DNA of 64,000 nucleotides from Bacteroidales bacterium (GTDB lineage Bacteria > Bacteroidota > Bacteroidia > Bacteroidales > Prolixibacteraceae). Numbering within the stretch: the stretch's first letter is position 1; each line of letters begins with the position of its first letter. The stretch is taken from positions 96,145 to 160,144 of the forward strand of contig JAAYDJ010000017.1 of the NCBI GenBank assembly GCA_012729335.1, written 5' to 3'. The translations under genes and the position numbers were made by a program. The notes beneath the pieces are model-generated. The model was given only the letters and a program-made list of their open reading frames with translations. It did not search any database and was not told the origin of the DNA. This document shows positions 37,040 through 45,971 of the stretch, piece after piece.

Positions 37040-37889
37040 GATCGACCGGAAATCGGGATTCTGCTTCGGCGTGGTCAACGCCATCGCCAAAGCCGACCAG
37101 GAACTCTCCCAACAGGGCACCCTTTACTGCCTGGGCGATATCGTCCACAACGAAGGGGAAATCGAACGGCTCAGGGGAAAGGGCATGGTGACCATTTCCA
37201 GGGAGGAATACTTTACCATGAGTCACTGCAAGGTGCTCATCAGGGCACACGGAGAACCCCCGGAGACCTACACATACGCCGAAAATAACCACATCGAGCT
37301 GATCGACGCCACCTGTCCCGTGGTCCTGCAGCTCCAGCGAAGGGTAAAAACCGCCCACAGGGAACTCTCCAAGGTCAGGGGTCAGCTGGTGATTTTCGGC
37401 AAACCCGGCCATGCCGAAACCGTGGGCATCAACGGCCAGACCGGTAACCAGGCCATCATCGTCACCTCCGAGGAAGACCTCGACAAAATAGACTATTCCC
37501 GGCCCATCGAGCTCTTTTCCCAGACCACGATGCCCATCGGGGCCTTCAACGCCCTCACCGCGATCATCAGGGAGCGCGCCGGAGACAACCAAAAGGTGAC
37601 CTTCAGGGATACCATCTGCCGTCAGGTCGCCAACCGCGGCCCCCATCTTCAGGAATTCGCGGCCCGCTTTGACGTGGTCATTTTCGTTGCAGGCCGTAAA
37701 AGCAGCAACGGCGCCGCCCTCTTCCAGATCTGCCAGGCCGTCAACCCGCACACCTACTTGGTCGAGGGACCTGCCGACCTGGAAGCAGAATGGTTCACCG
37801 GGGTCTCCTCCACGGGAATCTGCGGGGCAACCTCCACCCCCCGCTGGCTTATGGAAAAAGTCGCCGGAACCATCGAAAGCCTCCTTTGA
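37029..37889 (+). CDS. ispH: 4-hydroxy-3-methylbut-2-enyl diphosphate reductase
   Basis: 286 residues, last enzyme of the MEP pathway, an iron-sulfur reductase that makes IPP and DMAPP. The three cluster cysteines are present: SGFCFGV (about C13), IDATCPVV (about C97) and TGICGATSTP (about C266); the conserved E in GHAETVGINGQ and SxN in KSSNG are also present. It overlaps cmk by 11 bases, which indicates translational coupling. Confidence 0.95.
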   Translation: MKIEIDRKSGFCFGVVNAIAKADQELSQQGTLYCLGDIVHNEGEIERLRGKGMVTISREEYFTMSHCKVLIRAHGEPPETYTYAENNHIELIDATCPVVLQLQRRVKTAHRELSKVRGQLVIFGKPGHAETVGINGQTGNQAIIVTSEEDLDKIDYSRPIELFSQTTMPIGAFNALTAIIRERAGDNQKVTFRDTICRQVANRGPHLQEFAARFDVVIFVAGRKSSNGAALFQICQAVNPHTYLVEGPADLEAEWFTGVSSTGICGATSTPRWLMEKVAGTIESLL

Positions 37890-37949
37890 CCTGGCCACCC
37901 CTCCCGTTGCCACGATAATTGTTACCTTTACGGAACCAGGCCATATCCC

Positions 37950-40418
37950 ATGGATTCCACGTTTGCTGACATTCTCCTGCCCCTGCCGCTGAAGGAAACC
38001 TATACCTACAGGGTCCCTGCGGAATTCGCGTCCCGGATCTCCCCCGGAATGAGGGTCATTGTTCCCTTTGGGCGCAAAAAAAGCTTCGCCGGCATCGTCG
38101 CCGCCATTCACCGCCTCCCCCCTGAAGAGGGAGAAATCAGGGACATCACCGCCCTGCTCGACGACCTGCCGGTGGTGACCCCGAAGAACCTGGAACTGTG
38201 GAAATGGATGGCAGACTATTACATCTGCACCCAGGGGGAGGTCATGAAAGCCGCCCTGCCTGCCGGATTACGCCTTGAAAGCGAAACGGTGGTCTCCCTG
38301 GCCCCCGGAACCGATCCCGCGACCCTCCCCCCCGCAGAAGAGGCACATGCCCGCCTGGCTGCAGGAAAAATCAGCGTCGGCGACCTCCAGAACAGGCTCC
38401 CCGGCCTCTTCTCCTTCGGAATCGTCAGAAAACTCATCGAAAAAGGAACCCTGATCACGGAAGAGGAACTGCGCGAAAAATATAAGCCCCGCCACGAAAC
38501 AGTGGTTTCCCTCCATCCGTCGTTGCAGGATCCCGCACGATGGGAAGAAGCCCTGCATCACCTGAGAAACGCCCCGCGCCAAAAGGAGATGATGACCCGG
38601 TTGGCTCACCTGACCTCCCTCATCTCCCCCGGCAGCCCGGGCGAAATCCCCAGGAAGGAGTTTCTCGGAGAAGAAACTTCCGGGGAAAACCTCCTGCGGC
38701 AATTGGTGGCAAAGGGATACCTGGTCGCTGCCCAGCGGGAAGTCTCCCGCCTGCCCCAGCCCCCCGGCGGGCCCACCGGGATAAACCCCCTCACCGGAAA
38801 CCAACAGAAAGCCCTGACTGAAATCAGGAATCTCTTTGCAAAAAAACAGGTGGTACTGCTCCATGGCATCACGGCCAGCGGGAAAACCGAGATTTACATC
38901 CACCTGATCGGGGAAGCCCTGGCCACAGGCCGACAGGTCCTTTACCTGGTGCCGGAGATCTCGCTCACTCCCCAGATCATCGCCCGCCTCCAAAAGGCTT
39001 TCGGCGGGAAAACAACCGTTTACCACTCCCGCATGAGTGGCCCCGAAAGGGTGGAAGTATGGCAGAAAGTACTGGCTTTCGGCACCTCCGGGGACTCCTC
39101 CTGCCAGGTGGTCCTGGGGGCCCGCAGCGCCCTGCTGCTGCCCTTTTCCCGCCTGGGACTGATCATCGTCGATGAGGAACACGAACCCTCCTACAAGCAA
39201 AACGACCCGGCTCCGCGCTACCACGCCCGCGACATGGCGGTAGTCGCCGGCATTCAACACCAGGCCCCGGTCCTCCTGGGATCGGCCACCCCCTCCTTTG
39301 AATCCTACCGGAACGCCAAAACCGGGAAATACGGACTGGTCACCCTTCCCCACCGGTTCGGCCACGCAGGCCTTCCTGAAATCATCGTCGCCGACCTGCT
39401 CAGGGCACGCAAACGCAGAGAGATGAAATCCCTGCTTACCCCGGAACTCTACCAGCTGATGACTGCCGCCCTCCAAAACGGAGAACAGGTCATCCTGTTT
39501 CAGAACCGCAGGGGATATGCGCCCTGGGTGGAATGCCACGACTGCGGATGGATCCCCGAATGCCGTCATTGCGATGTCAGCCTTACCTACCACCGGAAGG
39601 GCAACCAGTTGGTATGCCATTACTGCGGGTATCGCGAGCCCCTGCCTGCCCATTGCGGCCGTTGTGGCTCCCCCGGGATACGAACCCGCGGCTTCGGCAC
39701 GGAAAAAGTGGAAGAGGAAATCGGCCTTCTCTTCCCGGGAGCACGCATATCACGCATGGACCTGGACACCACGCGGTCACGGCACGCCCTTGATCACCTC
39801 ATCGGCCAGCTGGAATCGGGAAAAACAGATATCCTCATCGGCACACAAATGGTGACCAAGGGTCTGGACCTGGCCAGGGTCAGCGTAGTGGGTATCCTCA
39901 ATGCCGACAACCTGCTGAGCTACCCCGATTTCCGGGCCCACGAGCGGGCCTTCCAGCTTCTGGTGCAGGTCAGCGGCCGCCCCGGCCGCAGTTCCTTCCC
40001 CGGGAAAGTGGTCCTTCAGACCACCCAACCCGGTCACCCCGTCATCGGGTTTGCCAGGGAAATCAATTACCACGGCCTTTTTAACTCCCTCATGCCCGAA
40101 AGAAAACTTTTCGGGTACCCCCCCTGGGTCAGGCTGGTCAGAATCTCCCTGAAACACAGAGACCAGGAACGGGTCACCAGGGCTGCAGGATTCCTGGCCG
40201 GGATGCTCCGCCAGGAAGAAAAAATCAGGATTCTGGGACCCGGGAGCCCGGTGGTGGGGCGTATCAACCTCTGGCACCTCTCGGAAATCTGGCTGAAGGT
40301 TCCCCGCGAATTCTCCCCTGCGCACCTCCGGACTACCATGACCCGGGCGATGGAACACACGCTCCGCCAGCCGGGATTCAGCACCCTGGTCATCCAGGTC
40401 GACGTCGATGCCGGCTGA
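37950..40418 (+). CDS. priA: Primosomal protein N' (replication restart helicase)
   Basis: 822 residues. The N-terminal 3'-DNA-binding domain (FADILLPLPLKETYTYRVP) precedes a DEAH-type superfamily 2 helicase: Walker A HGITASGKTEIYIHL, IIVDEEHEPSYKQ (Walker B), LLGSATPSFESY, then the zinc-binding cysteines interrupting the second RecA lobe (CHDCGWIPECRHC, CHYCGYREPLPAHCGRCG), and GTQMVTKGLDLARV and QVSGRPGRSSFPGKV. PriA reloads the replisome at stalled forks. A TACCTTTA promoter-like core precedes it (37923-37930). Confidence 0.95.
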   Translation: MDSTFADILLPLPLKETYTYRVPAEFASRISPGMRVIVPFGRKKSFAGIVAAIHRLPPEEGEIRDITALLDDLPVVTPKNLELWKWMADYYICTQGEVMKAALPAGLRLESETVVSLAPGTDPATLPPAEEAHARLAAGKISVGDLQNRLPGLFSFGIVRKLIEKGTLITEEELREKYKPRHETVVSLHPSLQDPARWEEALHHLRNAPRQKEMMTRLAHLTSLISPGSPGEIPRKEFLGEETSGENLLRQLVAKGYLVAAQREVSRLPQPPGGPTGINPLTGNQQKALTEIRNLFAKKQVVLLHGITASGKTEIYIHLIGEALATGRQVLYLVPEISLTPQIIARLQKAFGGKTTVYHSRMSGPERVEVWQKVLAFGTSGDSSCQVVLGARSALLLPFSRLGLIIVDEEHEPSYKQNDPAPRYHARDMAVVAGIQHQAPVLLGSATPSFESYRNAKTGKYGLVTLPHRFGHAGLPEIIVADLLRARKRREMKSLLTPELYQLMTAALQNGEQVILFQNRRGYAPWVECHDCGWIPECRHCDVSLTYHRKGNQLVCHYCGYREPLPAHCGRCGSPGIRTRGFGTEKVEEEIGLLFPGARISRMDLDTTRSRHALDHLIGQLESGKTDILIGTQMVTKGLDLARVSVVGILNADNLLSYPDFRAHERAFQLLVQVSGRPGRSSFPGKVVLQTTQPGHPVIGFAREINYHGLFNSLMPERKLFGYPPWVRLVRISLKHRDQERVTRAAGFLAGMLRQEEKIRILGPGSPVVGRINLWHLSEIWLKVPREFSPAHLRTTMTRAMEHTLRQPGFSTLVIQVDVDAG

Positions 40419-40450
40419 CATACCACAATGACCCGCTTTCCACACCTTTT

Positions 40451-40483
40451 TTTGCCTTTAATCGGCGTAAAAGTGTAAATTTG
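40451..40483 (+). promoter_or_regulatory. Bacteroidetes-type promoter (TTTG -33, TAAATTTG -7)
   Basis: TTTG at 40451-40454 and TAAATTTG at 40476-40483 are separated by 21 bases, the arrangement described for Bacteroidetes housekeeping promoters. Transcription should begin near 40490, which places the start codon of the kinase gene downstream of the TTG at 40481. Confidence 0.6.
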
Positions 40484-40504
40484 CCCCAACAAAATCATGC
40501 GCAT

Positions 40505-41500
40505 GTGAATTTGCAGGAAATTGATAAGCTATTCGATCACTTCAAGAACATCACCGCCCTGGTTATCGGTGATGCCATGGTCGACAGCTACCTGTGGGGC
40601 AAAGTGGAACGGGTTTCCCCTGAGGCCCCGATCCCGATTGTTTCGGTCACCAACAAGGAGAGCCGGCTGGGCGGAGCCGCCAACGTCTCCCTGAACCTCC
40701 AGGCCCTGGGGGCTACCCCCCTTCTTTTTTCCGTCACCGGCGACGACGAAAAAGGACGCCGCTTCCGCAAACTGATGGAAAAGAACAACCTGGCGGCCAG
40801 CGGCATTTTCGTGGACCCACAGCGAATCACCACCGTCAAGAGCCGGATCATCTGCAACGGCCAGCATATCGCCCGCATCGACGAAGAATCGACCGAATAC
40901 ATCGACTCGGCCCTCGAAATGATGATCTTCAATGCAATCCACCGCACCATCGAAAGCCGTAAAATAGATGTGATCATCTTCGTGGATTACGACAAAGGAA
41001 TGATCACCCCTACCCTTTTTGAAAAGGTCCACGCCCTGGCCCGCGAAAAAAAGATTTTCGTAGCGGTCGATCCCAAACGGAGAAACTTCCACCTCTATCA
41101 TGAAGTGGACCTCTTCAAACCCAACTTCAAGGAGTTTGTGGAGGGCACAGGCCGCCCCATCAGAAAAGGAGACCTGGAAATTCTTAAAAAAACCGCGGAG
41201 GAATATAAAAAGGAGAAGTCCTTCAAACTGATCTTCATCACCCTTTCAGAACTGGGGGTGTTTATCAGTAACGGGGTGAGCCAGACTTATTATCCCGCGG
41301 AAATCAGGTACATCGCCGATGTTTCAGGAGCCGGCGATACCGTTTTGTCGGTGGCCAGTCTCTGCCTGGCCTCCAATGTTCCGCCCCAGATGATGGCCCA
41401 TCTCTCCAACATGGCGGGCGGACTGGTATGCGAGCAGGTGGGTGTGGTGCCCATCAACCGCGACCGCTTCAAGAAAGAGATGGAAAGATCGGCCTTCTGA
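40505..41500 (+). CDS. PfkB-family kinase, RfaE1/HldE N-domain-like (heptose-7-P kinase)
   Basis: 331 residues if translation starts at the GTG at 40505; the TTG at 40481 lies inside the promoter core and is rejected, and there is no in-frame ATG near the 5' end. PfkB motifs: VIGDAMVDSYLWGKVERVSP, SRLGGAANVSLNLQALGA, VAVDPKRRNF and the catalytic GAGDTVLSVASL. The whole-length pattern resembles the kinase domain of HldE/RfaE, which phosphorylates D-glycero-D-manno-heptose 7-phosphate for LPS core; no adenylyltransferase domain is attached. Other carbohydrate kinases of the family remain possible. Confidence 0.8.
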   Translation: MNLQEIDKLFDHFKNITALVIGDAMVDSYLWGKVERVSPEAPIPIVSVTNKESRLGGAANVSLNLQALGATPLLFSVTGDDEKGRRFRKLMEKNNLAASGIFVDPQRITTVKSRIICNGQHIARIDEESTEYIDSALEMMIFNAIHRTIESRKIDVIIFVDYDKGMITPTLFEKVHALAREKKIFVAVDPKRRNFHLYHEVDLFKPNFKEFVEGTGRPIRKGDLEILKKTAEEYKKEKSFKLIFITLSELGVFISNGVSQTYYPAEIRYIADVSGAGDTVLSVASLCLASNVPPQMMAHLSNMAGGLVCEQVGVVPINRDRFKKEMERSAF

Positions 41501-41520
41501 ACCCTGCACATAGAAAATAT

Positions 41521-41528
41521 TAACTTTG
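41521..41528 (+). promoter_or_regulatory. Bacteroidetes -7 promoter core upstream of parA
   Basis: TAACTTTG matches TAnnTTTG, 22 bases before the parA ATG, in the 50-base gap after the kinase gene. Confidence 0.5.
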
Positions 41529-41550
41529 ACGCCTTAATTCAAATTCAGAC

Positions 41551-42351
41551 ATGGGTAAAATAATTGCATTGGCCAACCAAAAGGGAGGCGTCGGTAAAAC
41601 CACCACCACCATCAACCTTGCCGCCAGTCTGGCTGTCCTGGAAAAAAAAGTGCTGGTCATCGACGCCGATCCGCAGGCCAACGCCACTTCAGGCCTCGGT
41701 TTTGACCTGAAAAACATCAAGACCAGCATCTATGAGGCGATCATCGATGAGACCGACATCCGCAAGATTATCCTCACCACAGGGGTGGCCAACCTCGACC
41801 TGATCCCTTCCCATATCGACCTTGTGGGCGCTGAAATCGAAATGCTCAACCTGCCCAACCGGGAAAAGGTGCTCAAACATACCATCGAAGGAATCAAGGA
41901 GGATTACGACTTCATCCTCATCGATTGTTCCCCCTCCCTGGGGCTGATTACCGTCAATGTGCTGACGGCGGCCGACTCGGTCATCATTCCCGTGCAGGGA
42001 GAATACTTCGCCCTCGAGGGACTCGGGAAACTGCTCAACACCATCAAGATCATCCAAAACCGGCTCAACCCTCAGCTCGAAATCGAAGGGTTCCTGCTGA
42101 CCATGTTCGATTCGCGCCTCAACATCTCCAACCAGGTATATGAGGAGGTCAAGCGCCATTTCCAGGACATGGTCTTTGAGACGGTCATTCAGCGGAATGT
42201 CAAGCTGGTTGAAGCCCCGAGTTACGGGAAACCGGTGGTTTTCTACGACGCCAGTTCCCGGGGAGCCATCAACCACATGAACCTGGCCAGGGAGATTCTG
42301 CAGCGTAACGATATGACCAGCCTCCGCCAGGGAGATATAACCATTCATTAA
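41551..42351 (+). CDS. parA: Chromosome-partitioning ATPase ParA (Soj)
   Basis: 266 residues, a deviant Walker ATPase: KGGVGKTTTTINLAASLA (residues 11-28) at the N-terminus, VIDADPQANATSGLG, IDCSPSLGLITVNVLTAAD and VIIPVQGEYFALEGL. It has no N-terminal HTH, as expected for chromosomal Soj/ParA. With the adjacent ParB it segregates origins. It starts a run of four same-strand genes (parA, parB, DUF5683, LysM transglycosylase) that recurs in Bacteroidetes. Confidence 0.95.
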   Translation: MGKIIALANQKGGVGKTTTTINLAASLAVLEKKVLVIDADPQANATSGLGFDLKNIKTSIYEAIIDETDIRKIILTTGVANLDLIPSHIDLVGAEIEMLNLPNREKVLKHTIEGIKEDYDFILIDCSPSLGLITVNVLTAADSVIIPVQGEYFALEGLGKLLNTIKIIQNRLNPQLEIEGFLLTMFDSRLNISNQVYEEVKRHFQDMVFETVIQRNVKLVEAPSYGKPVVFYDASSRGAINHMNLAREILQRNDMTSLRQGDITIH

Positions 42352-42363
42352 CAAACCCGGACC

Positions 42364-43239
42364 ATGGTGAAAAGAAATGTATTGGGAAGAGGGCTGGGAG
42401 CCCTGATCGATGATGCCGACATCATCAAGGAACAGATATCCGGCGTGGCGGAAATCGAACTGTCGAAAATTGACGCCAATCCCTACCAGCCCAGGACCAC
42501 CTTTGACCAGGAAAAACTGGAGGAGTTATCGGCATCCATCAGGGAGATCGGGTTGATCCAGCCCATCACGCTGCGCAAAAGTGTCGACGACAGATACCAG
42601 ATCATCACGGGTGAGCGTCGCTTCAGGGCGGCACAACTCGCCGGGCTCTACAAGATTCCGGCCTTTATCAGGGAAGCCGGCAACGACGCTATGCTCGAAA
42701 TGGCCCTGGTCGAAAATATCCAGAGAGAAGACCTCGACCCCATCGAAATCTCCCTGAGCTACCAACGGCTCATCGACGAATGTAACCTCACCCAGGAAAC
42801 CCTCAGCACCCGCGTAGGCAAGAAAAGGTCGACGGTGGCCAACTACCTGCGGTTGCTCAGGCTCCCCGCCCTCATCCAGAAAGGCCTCAAAGAAAAACAG
42901 ATCACCATGGGCCACGCCAAAGCCCTGATCAATATCGAAGAAAGCGATACCCAGGTGGCCCTCTTCAACCAGATCATCCGCCATGACTTCTCCGTGAGAA
43001 AAATTGAGGAGATCGTCAGGGAAATGAATGAGCAAGAGACCGGTGAACACCCCGAAAAAAAGAATAAGGTCCCCTACCCCGAACACCTGCAGACCGTCAG
43101 GGATCTCATCCACCAGGCCATTCCCCTCCCGGTGAAATTCACGGCCGACACCGTCGGCAGGGGAAAAATCGTGATTTCCTTCCGGAATGAATCCGACTTG
43201 CAGAAAATTGTTAAAATTCTTGAAAACCAGAATAAGTAA
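42364..43239 (+). CDS. parB: Chromosome-partitioning protein ParB (Spo0J)
   Basis: 291 residues. N-terminal LGRGLGALIDD and the CTPase/ParB N-domain with NPYQPRTTFDQEKLEELSAS and TGERRFRAAQLAGL, then the HTH region (LSTRVGKKRSTVANYLRLLR) and a C-terminal dimerisation part. The GERR arginine patch of CTP binding is intact. It lies 12 bases after parA. No parS site was specifically searched out in this window. Confidence 0.95.
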   Translation: MVKRNVLGRGLGALIDDADIIKEQISGVAEIELSKIDANPYQPRTTFDQEKLEELSASIREIGLIQPITLRKSVDDRYQIITGERRFRAAQLAGLYKIPAFIREAGNDAMLEMALVENIQREDLDPIEISLSYQRLIDECNLTQETLSTRVGKKRSTVANYLRLLRLPALIQKGLKEKQITMGHAKALINIEESDTQVALFNQIIRHDFSVRKIEEIVREMNEQETGEHPEKKNKVPYPEHLQTVRDLIHQAIPLPVKFTADTVGRGKIVISFRNESDLQKIVKILENQNK

Positions 43240-43272
43240 AAAGGGAGGCCGTTCCTTTTAGCGGCAATCTGC

Positions 43273-43280
43273 TAAATTTG
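43273..43280 (+). promoter_or_regulatory. Bacteroidetes -7 promoter core upstream of the DUF5683 gene
   Basis: TAAATTTG matches TAnnTTTG, 17 bases before the GTG proposed as start of the DUF5683 protein; it suggests a promoter separate from parAB. Confidence 0.4.
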
Positions 43281-43297
43281 CCAGAAAACAAGGTATT

Positions 43298-44146
43298 GTG
43301 ACCATAACTGTCAGGGAGGTTAAAATAGGGTTTGTCGTTTGTTGTCTATGTCTGCTGGCCGGAGTCTTTCAGTCGCAGGCGATGTCACCCGCCACAACCG
43401 GTCCCCGTACCCAGGCACCCTCCTTCACAGCCTGCACCCACGTCATTGCTTTGCAGGTCACGGCCGGTAACTCTTCCACACCACCACCGGTATCCCCCGA
43501 TACCCTCCTTAGGGCTCCCCGGGTTTCAGCCGACACCCTTCCTGCGGCATCTTCCGCCTCCCCCGACACCCTCCTTATGGCCCCCCGGGTCTCTGCCGAC
43601 ACGCTTCGTTCCGATACGGCAGCCCTGCCTCCTGCCAGAAAAATCCCTGAAAAAGAACTCCACTCTCCCAGAAAAGCCTCCATCTATTCGGCCTTGCTGC
43701 CGGGGCTCGGACAGGCCTACAATAAAAAATACTGGAAAATCCCCATTATCTACGGAGGTTTTGCGGCCTTCGGCTACTTCATCGGCTGGAACAACCGCAA
43801 CTTCAAGACCGCCCGGCAGGCATACAGCGATCTGACCGATACCATCCCGTCGACCGACTCCTATATGAAGCTGAAACAGATCATCTACTATGATCTGTCC
43901 AAACCCTCCGACGTGGCCAGCCTGAAACAAGGGCTGACCTCAAGCCAGGATTACTACAGAAGAAACCGCGACCTGCTCATCATCGTCACCGCCGCCTTCT
44001 ACGGACTCAATATCATCGATGCCAGTGTCGACGCCCATTTCTTTAATTTCGATATCAGCGACGATCTCTCCCTGAACTGGGAACCCGTCATGCGCCAGGC
44101 AAAGAATCAGAATATTTTTTGCTTAAATTGCACCTTGAGATTTTGA
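43298..44146 (+). CDS. DUF5683-domain membrane protein with low-complexity linker
   Basis: 282 residues from a GTG; an ATG 28 codons in is an alternative. A hydrophobic signal/anchor (about residues 9-28) is followed by a Pro/Ala/Ser/Thr-rich linker (about residues 35-110) holding two near-copies of SPDTLLxAPRVSADTL. The conserved domain follows: SPRKASIYSALLPGLGQAYN, KYWKIPIIYGGFAAFGYFIG and NRDLLIIVTAAFYGLNIIDA, with two or three membrane segments. DUF5683 proteins have no known function. A position after parAB and before a transglycosylase recurs in the phylum, suggesting a cell-envelope or division-linked role (inference). Confidence 0.78.
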   Translation: MTITVREVKIGFVVCCLCLLAGVFQSQAMSPATTGPRTQAPSFTACTHVIALQVTAGNSSTPPPVSPDTLLRAPRVSADTLPAASSASPDTLLMAPRVSADTLRSDTAALPPARKIPEKELHSPRKASIYSALLPGLGQAYNKKYWKIPIIYGGFAAFGYFIGWNNRNFKTARQAYSDLTDTIPSTDSYMKLKQIIYYDLSKPSDVASLKQGLTSSQDYYRRNRDLLIIVTAAFYGLNIIDASVDAHFFNFDISDDLSLNWEPVMRQAKNQNIFCLNCTLRF

Positions 44147-44180
44147 ACATTCCAATGAAACAAAACAGACGAGCTTACAA

Positions 44181-45881
44181 ATGAGTATGAACCCAAGAGC
44201 CTTGCTTCTGACCCCCCTTCTTCTCACCGCCTCACTTCTCACTTCCGCCTATGGTTACAAAGGCGACAATATCAGAAAAATAGGGCAATACGTGGTGGTA
44301 TCTCTGGACACCGCCGAAGTCCAGACCCTGTACCTGGAGCCCGATGAAATCGGCAGGGCCGTATTCAGTCAGAAACTCGATGACCTGGTCAGCAGCTGGT
44401 ATGTCAACAACATCTTTCTCTCCGACAAGGTGGACAGGGATTTCACCCTGCAGCGCCACATGAATCTTTCCGATGAGGAGCTGATGGAAAGGCTGGCGAA
44501 GGTGGAGGCCGCCGTGAAGCTCTCCTACAATTCGGTGGTGCGTGACTACATCGAGATGTACACGACGCGCCGTCCGTCACAGGTGGAGATTATGCTGGGG
44601 TTGTCAGCCTATTATTTTCCCTTTTTCGAGGAGATTTTTGACAGATATGAATTGCCGCATGAACTGAAGTATCTGGCCATCATAGAGTCGGCTCTCAATC
44701 CCCGTGCGGTGTCGCGGGTGGGAGCGGTCGGTTTGTGGCAGTTTATGCTGGGCACTGCCAAGGGGTTAAACCTGGAAGTCTCTACCTATATTGACGAGCG
44801 GCGCGACGTGGTGAAGGCCACCGATGCCGCCGCGCGCTATCTCAAACAACTCTACAATGTTTACCAGGACTGGCACCTGGTGATTGCCGCCTACAACTGC
44901 GGCCCTGGAAATGTCAACAAGGCCATCACCCGTGCCGGCGGAAAAACCGACTATTGGCAGATCTATTATGCCCTTCCAAGGGAAACCCGCGGTTATGTAC
45001 CGGCATATATCGCCGCCACCTATGTGATGAACTATTACCGCGAACACCAGATGTCGCCGCGGTTCCCGGCCATGACACTGAATACCGATACCATCATGGT
45101 CAACCAGCTCATCAACCTGCAGCAGATCGCCGCCAACCTTGACATTGAACTGGAAGCCCTGCGCGACCTCAACCCGATGTACCGGATGGACATCATCCCC
45201 GGCAGCGCCGAAAAAAACTACCCGCTGCGGATTCCCGTGGAACTGCTCTCTGATTACATCCTTAACGCCGATACCATCTTCCGCCATGACCGCCAGAATC
45301 ACTTCCCCGACAACAGGATCGTCACCCCCCAGACGGGGCCCGGCAGAAATTCCTCACAGGCCAGCCATTCCATCGAAGGAAAAAGCAGAATCACCTATAC
45401 GGTAAAAAGCGGAGACAACCCAGGGTATATCGCCAACTGGTTTAATGTGAGCTTGAATGATCTGAGGAGTTGGAACAATATCCGAAGGAACATGATCAGG
45501 GTTGGTCAGAAGCTCACCATTTACGTTCCTGAAGACAAAACCGATCACTATAAGCGGATCAACAACATGTCTTTCAGCGCCAAGCAGGCGCAGGCCGGCA
45601 AAGCTGCCCCGGTCAATCAGGTTGCCACGACCCGTTCCGAAGAAGAACACAAGCCGCAGACCACAGCATCCTCCACAGCGGCCGATAACCGGCAACTGGC
45701 CTCAGCCTCTTCCATAGAGGGGGATTATGAATACTATACCGTAAAAAAGGGAGACAACCTCTGGACCATTGCCCGTAAGTATCCGGGGATATCCAACAAT
45801 GACCTGATGCGGCTTAACAACATTACCGATGTAAAGAGTCTCAGGGCCGGCCAGAAGCTTAAGATCCGCCCCAAAACCTGA
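44181..45881 (+). CDS. LysM-containing membrane-bound lytic murein transglycosylase (MltD-like)
   Basis: 566 residues. Signal peptide, then an SLT goose-lysozyme-like domain: LKYLAIIESALNPRAVSRVG with the catalytic Glu in the ES motif (about residue 171), GAVGLWQFMLGTAKGLNL, AAYNCGPGNVNKAI and YVPAYIAATYVMNYY. Two C-terminal LysM domains bind peptidoglycan: YTVKSGDNPGYIANWFNVSL (about 410-455) and YTVKKGDNLWTIARKYPGIS (about 522-565), joined by an Ala/Thr/Ser-rich linker. It cleaves glycan strands with 1,6-anhydro formation in the periplasm. Confidence 0.93.
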   Translation: MSMNPRALLLTPLLLTASLLTSAYGYKGDNIRKIGQYVVVSLDTAEVQTLYLEPDEIGRAVFSQKLDDLVSSWYVNNIFLSDKVDRDFTLQRHMNLSDEELMERLAKVEAAVKLSYNSVVRDYIEMYTTRRPSQVEIMLGLSAYYFPFFEEIFDRYELPHELKYLAIIESALNPRAVSRVGAVGLWQFMLGTAKGLNLEVSTYIDERRDVVKATDAAARYLKQLYNVYQDWHLVIAAYNCGPGNVNKAITRAGGKTDYWQIYYALPRETRGYVPAYIAATYVMNYYREHQMSPRFPAMTLNTDTIMVNQLINLQQIAANLDIELEALRDLNPMYRMDIIPGSAEKNYPLRIPVELLSDYILNADTIFRHDRQNHFPDNRIVTPQTGPGRNSSQASHSIEGKSRITYTVKSGDNPGYIANWFNVSLNDLRSWNNIRRNMIRVGQKLTIYVPEDKTDHYKRINNMSFSAKQAQAGKAAPVNQVATTRSEEEHKPQTTASSTAADNRQLASASSIEGDYEYYTVKKGDNLWTIARKYPGISNNDLMRLNNITDVKSLRAGQKLKIRPKT

Positions 45882-45913
45882 TTCCCCGGCCACATTGCTC
45901 CTGCAGGCATAAA

Positions 45914-45949
45914 AAAGGTCTCCCTTTATCCATATAAGAGGAGACCTTT
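45914..45949 (-). terminator. Intrinsic terminator after sucD
   Basis: A 10-bp perfect stem (AAAGGTCTCC with GGAGACCTTT) around a 16-base loop. On the minus strand it is followed by a six-T run, so it terminates the sucC-sucD transcript; it also faces the convergent transglycosylase gene. Confidence 0.85.
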
Positions 45950-45971
45950 CATTTCCCGGGGAGGTCCTCAA

